Shown here in pieces: positions 1-7,600 of a stretch of 7,806 bases of DNA; position 1 is the stretch's first letter; each line of letters opens with the position of its first letter. The notes beneath the pieces are model-generated. The model saw nothing but the letters and a program-made list of their open reading frames with translations, did not search any database and was not told the origin of the DNA. The translations under genes were made by a program, and so were the position numbers. The stretch comes from Verrucomicrobiota bacterium (GTDB lineage Bacteria; Verrucomicrobiota; Verrucomicrobiia; Verrucomicrobiales; DEV007), in assembly GCA_020630835.1 (NCBI GenBank), contig JAHDIL010000074.1, forward strand, positions 1 through 7,806, read 5' to 3'.

Positions 1-503
1 TGCGAGAGCCGCAGATAGTCAGGGCGAAAATCATGCCCCCATTGGCTAAGACAGTGCGCCTCATCCACGGCAAAAAGAGAGATTTTCACGCTGCGCAGCG
101 TCTCAACGAAAGATCGGCTACGGAACCTTTCGGGCGCCACATAAACCAGCTTATACGCTCCCTCTGCGATCTGTTGCAGCCGGCTCTTTTGCTCCTGAGG
201 AGACAGCGTGCTGTTGATCAGTGTCGCTGCGATCCCTCGATCTACCAAACCGTCTACCTGATCTTTCATCAGCGCGATCAGGGGGCTCACAACGAGAGTA
301 ACCCCCTCACGCATAAGGGCTGGGAGCTGGAAGCACAGCGACTTACCAGCACCCGTAGGCATGATAGCCATAGTGTCGCGGCCACTGAGAATCGATTCCA
401 CCACTTCACTTTGCCCACCACGCAACTCTCGAAAACCGAAATGGGTTTCAAGAGCGTGCTCGACACTATCAGCGTTCGGAGTGGAGACCTCGTTCACTTC
501 CAT
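1..503 (-). CDS. recQ: ATP-dependent DNA helicase RecQ, N-terminal part (3' end outside window)
   Basis: Superfamily 2, 3'-to-5' DNA helicase that unwinds forked and recombination intermediates in the cytoplasm. The 167 visible residues are the start of the first RecA-like lobe. Visible motifs, in order: motif 0 [10 protein letters not shown] (22-31), Walker A PTGAGKS (49-55), motif Ia [13 protein letters not shown] (71-83), YVAPER (121-126), the DEAH box (147-150), and the RecQ-specific aromatic-rich loop [13 protein letters not shown] (151-163). That loop separates RecQ from other DEAH helicases. The second lobe, zinc/winged-helix and HRDC regions lie beyond position 1. The start is ATG at 503-501; an in-frame TGA seven codons upstream leaves only a CTG as an alternative. 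No good Shine-Dalgarno sequence precedes it. The gene lies 45 bases downstream of the M50 protease gene on the same strand, so co-transcription is likely. The family call is very secure; whether the full protein is standard length cannot be seen. Confidence 0.96.
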   Translation of the reverse strand, partial: MEVNEVSTPNADSVEHALETHFGFRELRGGQSEVVESILSGRDTMAIMPTGAGKSLCFQLPALMREGVTLVVSPLIALMKDQVDGLVDRGIAATLINSTLSPQEQKSRLQQIAEGAYKLVYVAPERFRSRSFVETLRSVKISLFAVDEAHCLSQWGHDFRPDYLRLS

Positions 504-548
504 GCGCCAATGTATACGCAGTTTTCAGAACTGTTCAAAAGAAACCTT
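504..548 (-). other. Short spacer before recQ with a small inverted repeat
   Basis: This 45-base gap lies between the M50 protease stop and the recQ start. On the coding strand it contains CAGTT-CTGAA-AACTG (about 517-531), a perfect 5-bp stem with a 5-base loop. No T-run follows, so it is not an intrinsic terminator. No Shine-Dalgarno-like purine block lies at normal distance from the recQ ATG. It may be a weak leader structure or chance. Confidence 0.3.
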
Positions 549-1199
549 TCAGAATCGTCCCCTACCTGATCTCTGGAGAATTTGAAAATTCTGATAGGCA
601 AAATAGAGAAAGAGAAAAGGGAGAATCAGAAAGGAAAAAGATAGCCAAGAGAATGCGGCGGCGAGAACCGCGGTCACGATGCCAATTATCGCCACGGTGC
701 GAATCCGTCTCGGCCCAAGTAGCTGTTCCGCAATACGCCCTCCATCCATAGGGAGGATAGGGAGAAGATTGAGGGCAGCGACAAAAGCGTTAAAGATAAA
801 CAAGGTGGACGCGGCGACATAGGGTAGAGAGGAGGATTCCGCGGGCAGCAACTTCATCGCAGCGAACCCAACTCCTGCCAGGATTATATTCACTAGCGGT
901 CCCGCAAAAGAGATCGAGATTTTCTGCTTCGGGGTGAAATGCCCTGATCCGGTGCACAATCCCCCCATTCCGTGGATCGTGATCGCCGCATGCGGAGAGC
1001 CAAATCGCTTATAAGCCAAGGCATGGCCAAGCTCATGCAGCAGTATCGCAGTAAAAAGCACCACCGCTTTGGTGAGCCCCAAAGCCAAGACCTCAGGTCC
1101 GCCGCTAGGCGGCATCCCTGCAAAAGCGATCACAGCACAGAGAAGCCAAAAGAATGGCTCTATCGTGACCGGAAAACCGAATAAATTGAACCGAACCAT
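549..1199 (-). CDS. M50 family (site-2 protease type) intramembrane zinc metalloprotease
   Basis: Predicted polytopic membrane protein of 216 residues. It has the two hallmarks of M50 proteases: HELGH (HExxH, 55-59) inside a hydrophobic helix, with two zinc-binding histidines and the catalytic glutamate, and NLLPILPMDGG (144-154), whose aspartate is the third zinc ligand. Between them is FAGPLVN (98-104), also typical of the family. Hydrophobic segments lie near 10-28, 36-60, 94-117, 127-149 and 166-208. No PDZ or CBS domain is present, so it is a minimal core enzyme, like short 'site-2 protease family' proteins. Such enzymes cut transmembrane helices of regulatory proteins within the bilayer; the substrate here is unknown. 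The start is ATG at 1199, 29 bases after the kinase stop, with only a weak GGCAGG about 10 bases upstream. Its neighbour, a single-pass membrane kinase, is a possible substrate (inference). Confidence 0.92.
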   Translation of the reverse strand: MVRFNLFGFPVTIEPFFWLLCAVIAFAGMPPSGGPEVLALGLTKAVVLFTAILLHELGHALAYKRFGSPHAAITIHGMGGLCTGSGHFTPKQKISISFAGPLVNIILAGVGFAAMKLLPAESSSLPYVAASTLFIFNAFVAALNLLPILPMDGGRIAEQLLGPRRIRTVAIIGIVTAVLAAAFSWLSFSFLILPFLFLYFAYQNFQILQRSGRGRF

Positions 1200-1228
1200 T
1201 CTGTGTTAGCCTGCCAGGGTGCTGCGGG

Positions 1229-3883
1229 CTACTCACTTTTAATGATGAGTGATCGAATGTTGGGGAGTCGCGGTTGCACGCGATCACCTGCGGTGACGAA
1301 GATGGTGTAATTCACTCCATCTTCCAGAGTCACCGACGTGTCCAGGCTGATAAGCTTAAAATCATTCCAAGCCTCAGTTTTCGGAACATCGACATTCTTT
1401 ATCCAGCTGGAAACATAGACATTAAGCTGATTCGGTATCCCGGCCGCATTTGCAGCATCCAGTTCGAACTTGTAGGAGCCTGCCTCCGTGCAGAGCACAT
1501 TCCAGTATAGCCAGGTCGTCGATGAAGTCCAATCCACGGCAGCTCCCAACTCGGAGCTAACTTTGACCGACCTTCCACCCGCGAACTTCGCACGATTACC
1601 ACCAAGAGTCAGGCCGGTTTTGGCAAGCTTAGCGTTTGCGTTTATTGCACGGCTAAGAGTTTCTGAGGTGCTGGCGCACAGATCTCCGTATACAGGATGG
1701 GACTTCATTTCACCCAAGAATGCTGCAACTTCCGGTTGTGCATAGGCGAGCAGATCATTGAGAAAGCTGCGAGCTTGGTTGGGCGAATTCATAAAACTGA
1801 AGGCTTCCCTCCAGTCCTCAATTTTCTCAGCAAGAGGATCAGCAGAGGGTCGGACAGCCATCCTCAAATAAGCTTCCTCAGCGCCCCGTTTGAGCACTGG
1901 GTCTGGTGTATCGATAGCGATCCCCTTAATCATGTCCAGGGGGTCTCGGTTCGGCCAGTTAAGATAAGCAAGGATAGCGTCCCGCTGCAGCTGCTCGTTC
2001 GACGCTGATGCATAGATCTGCTCCATCCTTTCGCCCACCTTAGGAGTGGCGATTGTTCCAAGAATACGAAAAATACTTTTCTGCTCATCGCCTGCGGAAT
2101 TCGATGTCATCCCCATCAATTGATCTACGAAACGATCGGGATTCGGCGCCTCACGGATTGTTTTGACAATCACCTCCTCGATCCCACGATCGATTTTGCT
2201 GTCGAAGTCATTTGATAGGACTTTGATGAGCGGTTCGATAGTAGAAACGGACGAGAAGCCTTGCAGAGCGGAAACAAAGGATTCTTTCTGCTCATCATTT
2301 TTCGCCTCGGGGATAGCGGCGGCAATATACTCACCGGCAACGCCATAATCTCGGGCCGACAAAATGTGAGCCAGCTGAATGCGGTCGGTTATACCCGAGC
2401 GGTCTTTGAAAAGCTCGAGAACAATTCCACTTATACCTGAGCCATCCATTCTCGAAAGCACGGTCGCTGCGTTTCGTTTATCAACCGGTGATGAATCGTC
2501 TGAATTGAGAATCGCAGCCGCTATTGAAACCTCCTCAGTTCCACCTTTAGGCGCTTCTAACTTAGCTAGTTTAGCGATCAGTTCGCGGTCGGCATTCTTA
2601 CCGGCTGAGGAGATGCCAAAGATGATGAGCCCGATGACCAGACAAACGCCTACACCGATGAGCAGCCAAGCATTAAAGCCCAACCCTTTCTCCGAAGATC
2701 TAAGTTTTTGGCTCTTACGGCGGATAACCGTGGTGTTTTTCCCAGCGCCGCCGTTGCGAACGACAGTCGTCGTTTTTCCTCCACGGCTTAACGTAGTGGT
2801 CGCTGCCCCGCTTTTCAGGTTGCGACTAGGTGAGCCGGTCTTGACGACGGGCTTGGTGCTAGTGCCGCCCGCTGGATTGCGAGTGAGAACTCGAGTCTTG
2901 GTTCCTTTTTCAGAGCCTCCCTGAACGATGAGAGACGGGGGAGCCTTGGCTGAGCGCGCTCCTTTAACAACATTGAGCCGACGAGTCGGTCGAGAAACTG
3001 GCTTTTCGACAACGTAATCGACGGGAGCAGGCTCCGCTGCCTGCGCCACTGGCTCATCCAAGTTTCTCGGAAAGTGTTTCATCGCCTCTTCTGCATTGGC
3101 AGGACGATGGTTAATATCTTTATTGATGAGCCACATGACCCACTGGCTAAGGTGGGGGTGAAGATCAGGGCGAATCTCTTCCAACGGCACCACACGATGC
3201 TGCAAGTGAGCGTTCATCACCTGAGGGGCAGTCTCACCAGTGAATGGGTATTCACCGGTCAAAGCGTTGTAGTAAACACACCCAATCTGGTAGAGGTCTG
3301 TCCGCGCATCCAGTTCGCCACGCTCAAACTGCTCGGGAGCCATAAAGAAAATGGAACCCATCACTGATTCCTCCTGATCCATCGTCTGGACGGAGGGGTT
3401 CTTGCTGAACTTGGCCAAGCCGAAGTCGAGCAACTTGAGTTGAAACTTCCCGGAAGCCAGCCAGACCACCATGATGTTGCTGGGCTTGATATCTCGGTGA
3501 ATCAGATCCTTAGCTTGCGCCGCCATCAATCCATCCATCGTTTGATATACGACTTCGGCGAAATCCTCTTGAGTGAGAACGCCTCGAGCAACTAGTTGAT
3601 CGATCGTCTCGCCCTTCAGCAGCTCCATTACCACAAAGCCTCCCTGTTCATCCTGAGAAACATCGAAAACGGTGACGACGTTTGGATGGTTCAGGCTGGA
3701 GAGCACTTGGGCCTCTGCTACCAGGGCATCCGCCGCCGCCTGCACCTCTTCGGGCGAGGCATCATTGCTCCCCAAGACGCGCTTAATAGCGACTTCTCGG
3801 TTGAGCTGGGTATCCAGCGCCTTATAGACGGCTCCTAGGCCTCCCTGGCCGATTTCTTTAATAATGTCGTAGCGGTCACTCAT
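1229..3883 (-). CDS. Transmembrane Ser/Thr protein kinase with HEAT-like and C-terminal beta-sandwich sensor regions
   Basis: Hanks-type (PknB-like) kinase of 884 residues. The cytoplasmic kinase domain (about 5-272) looks catalytically complete: glycine loop GQGGLG (12-17), ATP-site lysine in VAIK (34), helix-C glutamate (about 57), catalytic loop HRDIKPSN (129-136), DFG (153-155), APE (182-184) and a conserved aspartate in TDLYQIG (196). A basic, Thr-rich linker (about 276-400) carries several short TT-x-V-x-R-like repeats. One membrane helix spans about 404-424 and contains several glycines. Residues 430-750 are alpha-helical and look like degenerate HEAT repeats. Residues 757-884 are beta-rich with aromatic residues (WLYWNV, SYKFELDA, NYTIFVTAG) and resemble a carbohydrate-binding-type (CBM6-like) sandwich; that part is a tentative fold call. 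Topology puts 430-884 outside the cytoplasm, presumably as sensor. The start ATG at 3883 gives MSDRYDIIKEIG, directly before the kinase fold, but no Shine-Dalgarno is visible (TTTCTCC precedes it). It probably heads a unit with the protease and recQ. Confidence 0.93.
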   Translation of the reverse strand: MSDRYDIIKEIGQGGLGAVYKALDTQLNREVAIKRVLGSNDASPEEVQAAADALVAEAQVLSSLNHPNVVTVFDVSQDEQGGFVVMELLKGETIDQLVARGVLTQEDFAEVVYQTMDGLMAAQAKDLIHRDIKPSNIMVVWLASGKFQLKLLDFGLAKFSKNPSVQTMDQEESVMGSIFFMAPEQFERGELDARTDLYQIGCVYYNALTGEYPFTGETAPQVMNAHLQHRVVPLEEIRPDLHPHLSQWVMWLINKDINHRPANAEEAMKHFPRNLDEPVAQAAEPAPVDYVVEKPVSRPTRRLNVVKGARSAKAPPSLIVQGGSEKGTKTRVLTRNPAGGTSTKPVVKTGSPSRNLKSGAATTTLSRGGKTTTVVRNGGAGKNTTVIRRKSQKLRSSEKGLGFNAWLLIGVGVCLVIGLIIFGISSAGKNADRELIAKLAKLEAPKGGTEEVSIAAAILNSDDSSPVDKRNAATVLSRMDGSGISGIVLELFKDRSGITDRIQLAHILSARDYGVAGEYIAAAIPEAKNDEQKESFVSALQGFSSVSTIEPLIKVLSNDFDSKIDRGIEEVIVKTIREAPNPDRFVDQLMGMTSNSAGDEQKSIFRILGTIATPKVGERMEQIYASASNEQLQRDAILAYLNWPNRDPLDMIKGIAIDTPDPVLKRGAEEAYLRMAVRPSADPLAEKIEDWREAFSFMNSPNQARSFLNDLLAYAQPEVAAFLGEMKSHPVYGDLCASTSETLSRAINANAKLAKTGLTLGGNRAKFAGGRSVKVSSELGAAVDWTSSTTWLYWNVLCTEAGSYKFELDAANAAGIPNQLNVYVSSWIKNVDVPKTEAWNDFKLISLDTSVTLEDGVNYTIFVTAGDRVQPRLPNIRSLIIKSE

Positions 3884-4089
3884 GGAGAAATTTGGTGGTA
3901 ATTGTTAGTAATGAGGCAATCTGAAAATTTACCATTCATGCTCAGTGCAAGCAGTCTGTTCACTTAAAATTCGATTTCACAACAGGCTCAGCCATTATTG
4001 GGAAGGGACAAGAGAAAAGTGGGGCAAATGAACGCATTATACGAGGCAAGAAATGATTATTTTAGGTCGATTAAACTACAAAAGTCAAT
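3884..4089 (-). other. 206-base intergenic region between SET gene and kinase gene
   Basis: This is the longest non-coding stretch in the window and is AT-rich relative to the flanking genes. On the minus strand it holds two candidate -10 elements near the SET end and then roughly 145 bases of leader before the kinase ATG. I find no stable hairpin followed by a T-run after the SET stop, so termination of the smc-SET unit is either factor-dependent or incomplete. The last 35 bases before the kinase ATG are poor in G and rich in A, C and T, without a ribosome-binding site. No small ORF with convincing coding character was found. Confidence 0.6.
4036..4088 (-). promoter_or_regulatory. Candidate sigma70-type promoter(s) for the kinase-protease-recQ unit
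   Basis: On the minus strand, TTGACT (4088-4083, five of six matches to the -35 consensus) is followed after 18 bases by TAAAAT (4064-4059, five of six matches to the -10 consensus). A second, perfect TATAAT lies at 4041-4036, but a good -35 box is missing at the usual distance from it. Either could start transcription just upstream of the kinase gene, giving a leader of about 145-170 bases. The position, in the only large gap of the window and directed at the kinase, supports the call; AT-rich sequence makes chance matches possible. Confidence 0.4.
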
Positions 4090-4659
4090 CTAACAGGCCA
4101 GAGGATCGCGGCCAAGCTTTTTGGCGAGTTCCTCCCAATAATCCTCGCCACAGATATAGCCAACGCAGTTGTCTGTGCCGCACTCACAGGGATGGTCTTC
4201 GTAGGATTCGAGATCGAAGCCGTAGTTAAAGAACAATTCCTCCCCGCACCTAATGTCTCGCAATGCCGCAATCCAGATCTCGTCGTTTTCTTCATAAGCC
4301 TCGCAATTGGGCTCACAACTATGATTCATCAGGCGTGCTGCGTTTTCCGGCACATTACCGTCTATATCGTAGTCGTCGTTGAGGGTGAAAATATAGACAG
4401 CGGCTTCTCCAGTTTCTTTCGCTTTGTCGAGCTGATCCCACCCCCGCTCATTCGCCTCATCTTTCCCAATGAGTTCACCGACATATTGAATGATATAAGT
4501 TCCTTCAGGGATATCTTGGGAAGCAAAAAGGCCTCGACCGTGAATACCTGATTTCCTAACTTCACACCAGTCTGAGTGGCATTCTTCCCCGGGGAGTAGG
4601 GCGCTAAGAGATGCGGCAGGCTTCTTTCGCTTTTTCTTCGTGGCTTTCTTAGCGGGCAT
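4090..4659 (-). CDS. SET-domain protein lysine methyltransferase with post-SET zinc site and H1-like lysine tail
   Basis: SAM-dependent protein lysine methyltransferase of 189 residues. The N-terminus (1-16) is a lysine/alanine tail (PAKKATKKKRKK) resembling histone H1 or bacterial Hc-type nucleoid proteins. The SET domain spans about 28-150: SGIHGRGLFA (37-46) for SAM binding, YVGELI (59-64), NHSCEPNC (112-119), and GEELFFNYGFD (139-149) with the catalytic tyrosine at 146. The post-SET motif CECGTDNC (158-165) follows; with Cys115 it can form the zinc site known from eukaryotic SET enzymes, so the enzyme looks intact. Bacterial relatives include chlamydial NUE, which methylates histones, a nucleoid H1-like protein and itself. 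The gene starts 33 bases after the smc stop, and its ATG has a clear ribosome-binding site, so it is probably co-transcribed with smc. The substrate is unknown; nucleoid proteins, SMC or its own tail are candidates (inference). Confidence 0.93.
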   Translation of the reverse strand: MPAKKATKKKRKKPAASLSALLPGEECHSDWCEVRKSGIHGRGLFASQDIPEGTYIIQYVGELIGKDEANERGWDQLDKAKETGEAAVYIFTLNDDYDIDGNVPENAARLMNHSCEPNCEAYEENDEIWIAALRDIRCGEELFFNYGFDLESYEDHPCECGTDNCVGYICGEDYWEELAKKLGRDPLAC

Positions 4660-4662
4660 AAA

Positions 4663-4669
4663 TCCTCTT
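4663..4669 (-). promoter_or_regulatory. Ribosome-binding site of the SET gene
   Basis: AAGAGGA lies just upstream of the ATG at 4659, separated by only about three bases. It is the clearest Shine-Dalgarno sequence in the window and fixes the start that includes the lysine-rich tail. The kinase and recQ starts lack an equivalent. Confidence 0.6.
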
Positions 4670-4692
4670 GAAGTATTGATAAAAGAAAAAGC

Positions 4693-7600
4693 TTAGCCGC
4701 CAATGAGCGCCGGGGCACGATCCTTGTCGTCGTCTTTCGCTTTTGAGAAAGTAACGCCGACGGTTTTTGAGACACCGAACTCTTCCATGGAGACCCCATA
4801 CATCACATCGGCACGGGACATGGTCCGCTTGCTATGGGTAACGATGACAAATTGACTGCTGCCGATAAAGCGATCAAGCACACGAATAAAGCGGGTAATA
4901 TTGGCCTCATCCAGTGGAGCATCGAGCTCATCCAACACACAGAAAGGTGATGGCTTGACCATGAAGATACCAAACATAAGAGCGACGGCTGTCATCGAAC
5001 GCTCACCGCCGGACAGCAGACTGATGGATTGCAGTTTCTTGCCGGGAGGCTTCGCAATCACCTCGATACCCGACTCCAGCGGATCGCCGTCATCCATAAG
5101 AACGAGGTCCGCCTTCGCCTTCTCACCAAAGAGCTCCTTAAACATTTCCCGGAAGTTCTTGCGGATCTGCTCGAAAGTTTCTGTAAACATCTTGCGGGTG
5201 TCGCGATTAATGCGCGCGACCATACGCAGGAGTTCCTCCTTGGAGTTCTCCAGATCCTCAAGTTGGCGACGGTTAAAGCTGTAGTGTTCCTCTAGCTCGT
5301 CGAATTCCTCAATAGAGTCGATGTTCACCGGCCCCATCGAGTCGAGCTTAGTGCGCAGCTGAGAAACCATCTCAGTGATGAAGTCCCAGTCTGGCTCTGC
5401 GGGATCTTCGAGCACCACGGTTTCTTCTCCTGTCGCTGAGGTCGGTGGCTCGACAGAGCTTTCCTCGGAGCTCGTTGTCGTCTCATCAGATTCCGCGCTA
5501 GGAGACTCTTCGCCATCGGTCTCAGCATTTTTCGTTTCAAATTCCTCGACGAGACGTTTCCCTGCGGCCCCCTTTTGGCGCTCTTCGATGACCGCTAATA
5601 AGGCATGACTATCCGGCTCGAAGAACTCAAGCTCCGTCCTATAGCGATCACGGCTGCTTCTCTCGATGTTCTCAAGGTTCAACTGAATTTGAGCGTCCTT
5701 CACTTCCTCCTGCCCGCGCTGTTTGGCCACAGCTTGCACGTTCTTACGGAATTCGGTGAGCGCCGCCTCCCCCTCCTCGATCTTCTCTGCATAAGAGCCT
5801 CGATCCCGACCGATTGTCTGATACTCGCTTTTTTGTGAAGTGAGCGCTGCCTCCCATGTTCCCATCTCAGATTGAAGTATCTCATTCTCCTCGTGGCCCG
5901 TCTTAATCCTTGCGAGAAATTGCTCGTTTTCCTCGTTTGCCACGCGCCGTGTTTCATCCAGCTCATGCAGGCGGGCGATCATCGGCTCGAGTTGTTCTTG
6001 CAGATTCTGCACATTGCCGCGCTCAACGGCCAGGTCCGTGCGCGTCTGGGTGAGAGTTTCGTTGAGCTCGTCTGTCTGGCCTCGCAGAGTAGTGAGGTGC
6101 TGGCTAGCCTCCATCGCCTCAGTCTCTAAAGCGGCGAAGGAGTCGGAGAGGACTTCCTCTTCGCTGCCAAGTTCAGCAATTACCTTTTGCAGCGTGGACT
6201 GACGATCATTTACCTCCTGACGCTCCCAGTCGACACTCTCAACACGGTTAGAAAGCTGACTGAGATCTCGCTGCACGAGCGCAAGCTGCCCCTCTAGCTT
6301 GGAGGCGATAACGCGCTTGTGCTGCAGACGCTCACGAGCTTCGGTCAGGACGTTCTCCAGTTCGTCTACTCGAGTAGTAAGGATATCACGACGTTTTTGA
6401 CGAGTGCTAACTTCCGTAGACAAGGAATCTGTGATCTTTTCGAGCTCTTTAACTTCTGCCTTAAGTTTGAGCACAGAGAGAGACCCGTCGCCGGTTTGCC
6501 CTCCACGAATAATGCCGGCAGGACTAATGAATTCGCCCTGCAGCGTAGCTATGGATATGTGCCTTTCTGATCGATTCAACTCCTCACGCAATCGAAGGGC
6601 AGTTGTCAGATTTTCTGCCAGGAGCACACCGTCCAGCAACTGCTCGATCAGAGGTCGCACGCTGGCTTCGACCCCCACATGAGAGAGCGCCCAGCCCAAC
6701 GATCCGAGCGGGGCAGGAGATTTGTGCAAAGGTTCGCCATTTCCCGGCGCTGAAGGCTGACCAAGCAAAGAAGCTGCGATAAGAGACGCCTCACCAGCCC
6801 GCTCCTCCTTTAGGGCCTCTATGGCGCGCTCAGCCGACTCGATATCAGAAACGATAACCGCCTGCAACTGCTCTCCGAGAGTCGCCTCGATGGCATCAGC
6901 GTAGCGCTCCTCTACATCTATGTGCTGGGAGAGTGGACTCTCGATTCGGCTAGTGAAATAGCCTGGATCATTGAGACCGTTAAGAACAGCCTGGGTCCCC
7001 TTGGCGAACCCCTCTCCGTCAGCCAGCAGCTTACGGATCACCTCTAGACGAGAGTGCTTTTCGGCATGCAGTTTGTGCAGATTTGCCAAATTCTCCTGCA
7101 TGTCTGCCGCCCCCCTTTTTGCCTGATAGTATTTCTGCTCGAGCTGGATGAGACTTTCCTCAAACTCCTCGATCGTTATACGCTGATCATCCAGCCGCTT
7201 TTCCAGTTCAGAAGCCGCCTTCGACTTCTCCTCCTGATCAGATCGCAGCTTAGTTAGCTCGTCTTCGAGTTGAGACTTGCGCGTTTCGTCGGAGGCGGCC
7301 TGCTTACGATTGGTCGCCAGAGTCGCCTCGATGGTGGCGAGGCGGCTTTTCGCATTACTTCGCTCAACCTCCAGTTCGGCAAGACGCTCCGAGAGCGTTT
7401 CGCGGTGGACACGTGACTCTTGGCAAGCCTTTTCAGCCTCTACCACACTCTCTTCTCGAGCTGCCAGCTTTTCATTGGCTACATTCAGCGTCTCCTCTGC
7501 CCGAGTGATCGCCTCTTGCTGCCCTTCGCGCTTTTCATCCGTTTCCGTCAGAGAAGCCGCGTTTTTATCGATTAGTTGCTGGAGTTCCCCCGCGCGCTCC

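Noticed and set aside
517..540. GAACAGTTC-type palindrome upstream of recQ as an SOS (LexA) operator
   Set aside because: It does not match the spacing of the known CTGT-N8-ACAG, GTTC-N7-GTTC or GAAC-N4-GTTC boxes, and the half-sites overlap too closely.
33..569. Long open frame on the plus strand (178 codons) at the left end
   Set aside because: It is antisense to recQ, whose minus-strand product has all the helicase motifs. The plus-strand product shows no recognisable motif and its codon pattern mirrors the real gene.
2379..2924. Plus-strand open frame of 181 codons opposite the kinase gene
   Set aside because: It is antisense to the kinase linker and helical region. The product is low-complexity Pro/Ser/Val-rich, as expected from the reverse of the Thr/Gly/Arg-rich linker.
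3985..3993. GGCTGAGCC mini-palindrome in the SET-kinase gap as a terminator
   Set aside because: The stem is four base pairs with a one-base loop and no T-run follows, so it cannot form a working terminator hairpin.
3884..4089. Hidden small RNA or riboswitch in the intergenic gap
   Set aside because: I could not find a conserved aptamer-like pattern or stable multi-stem fold by eye; only promoter-like elements are supportable.
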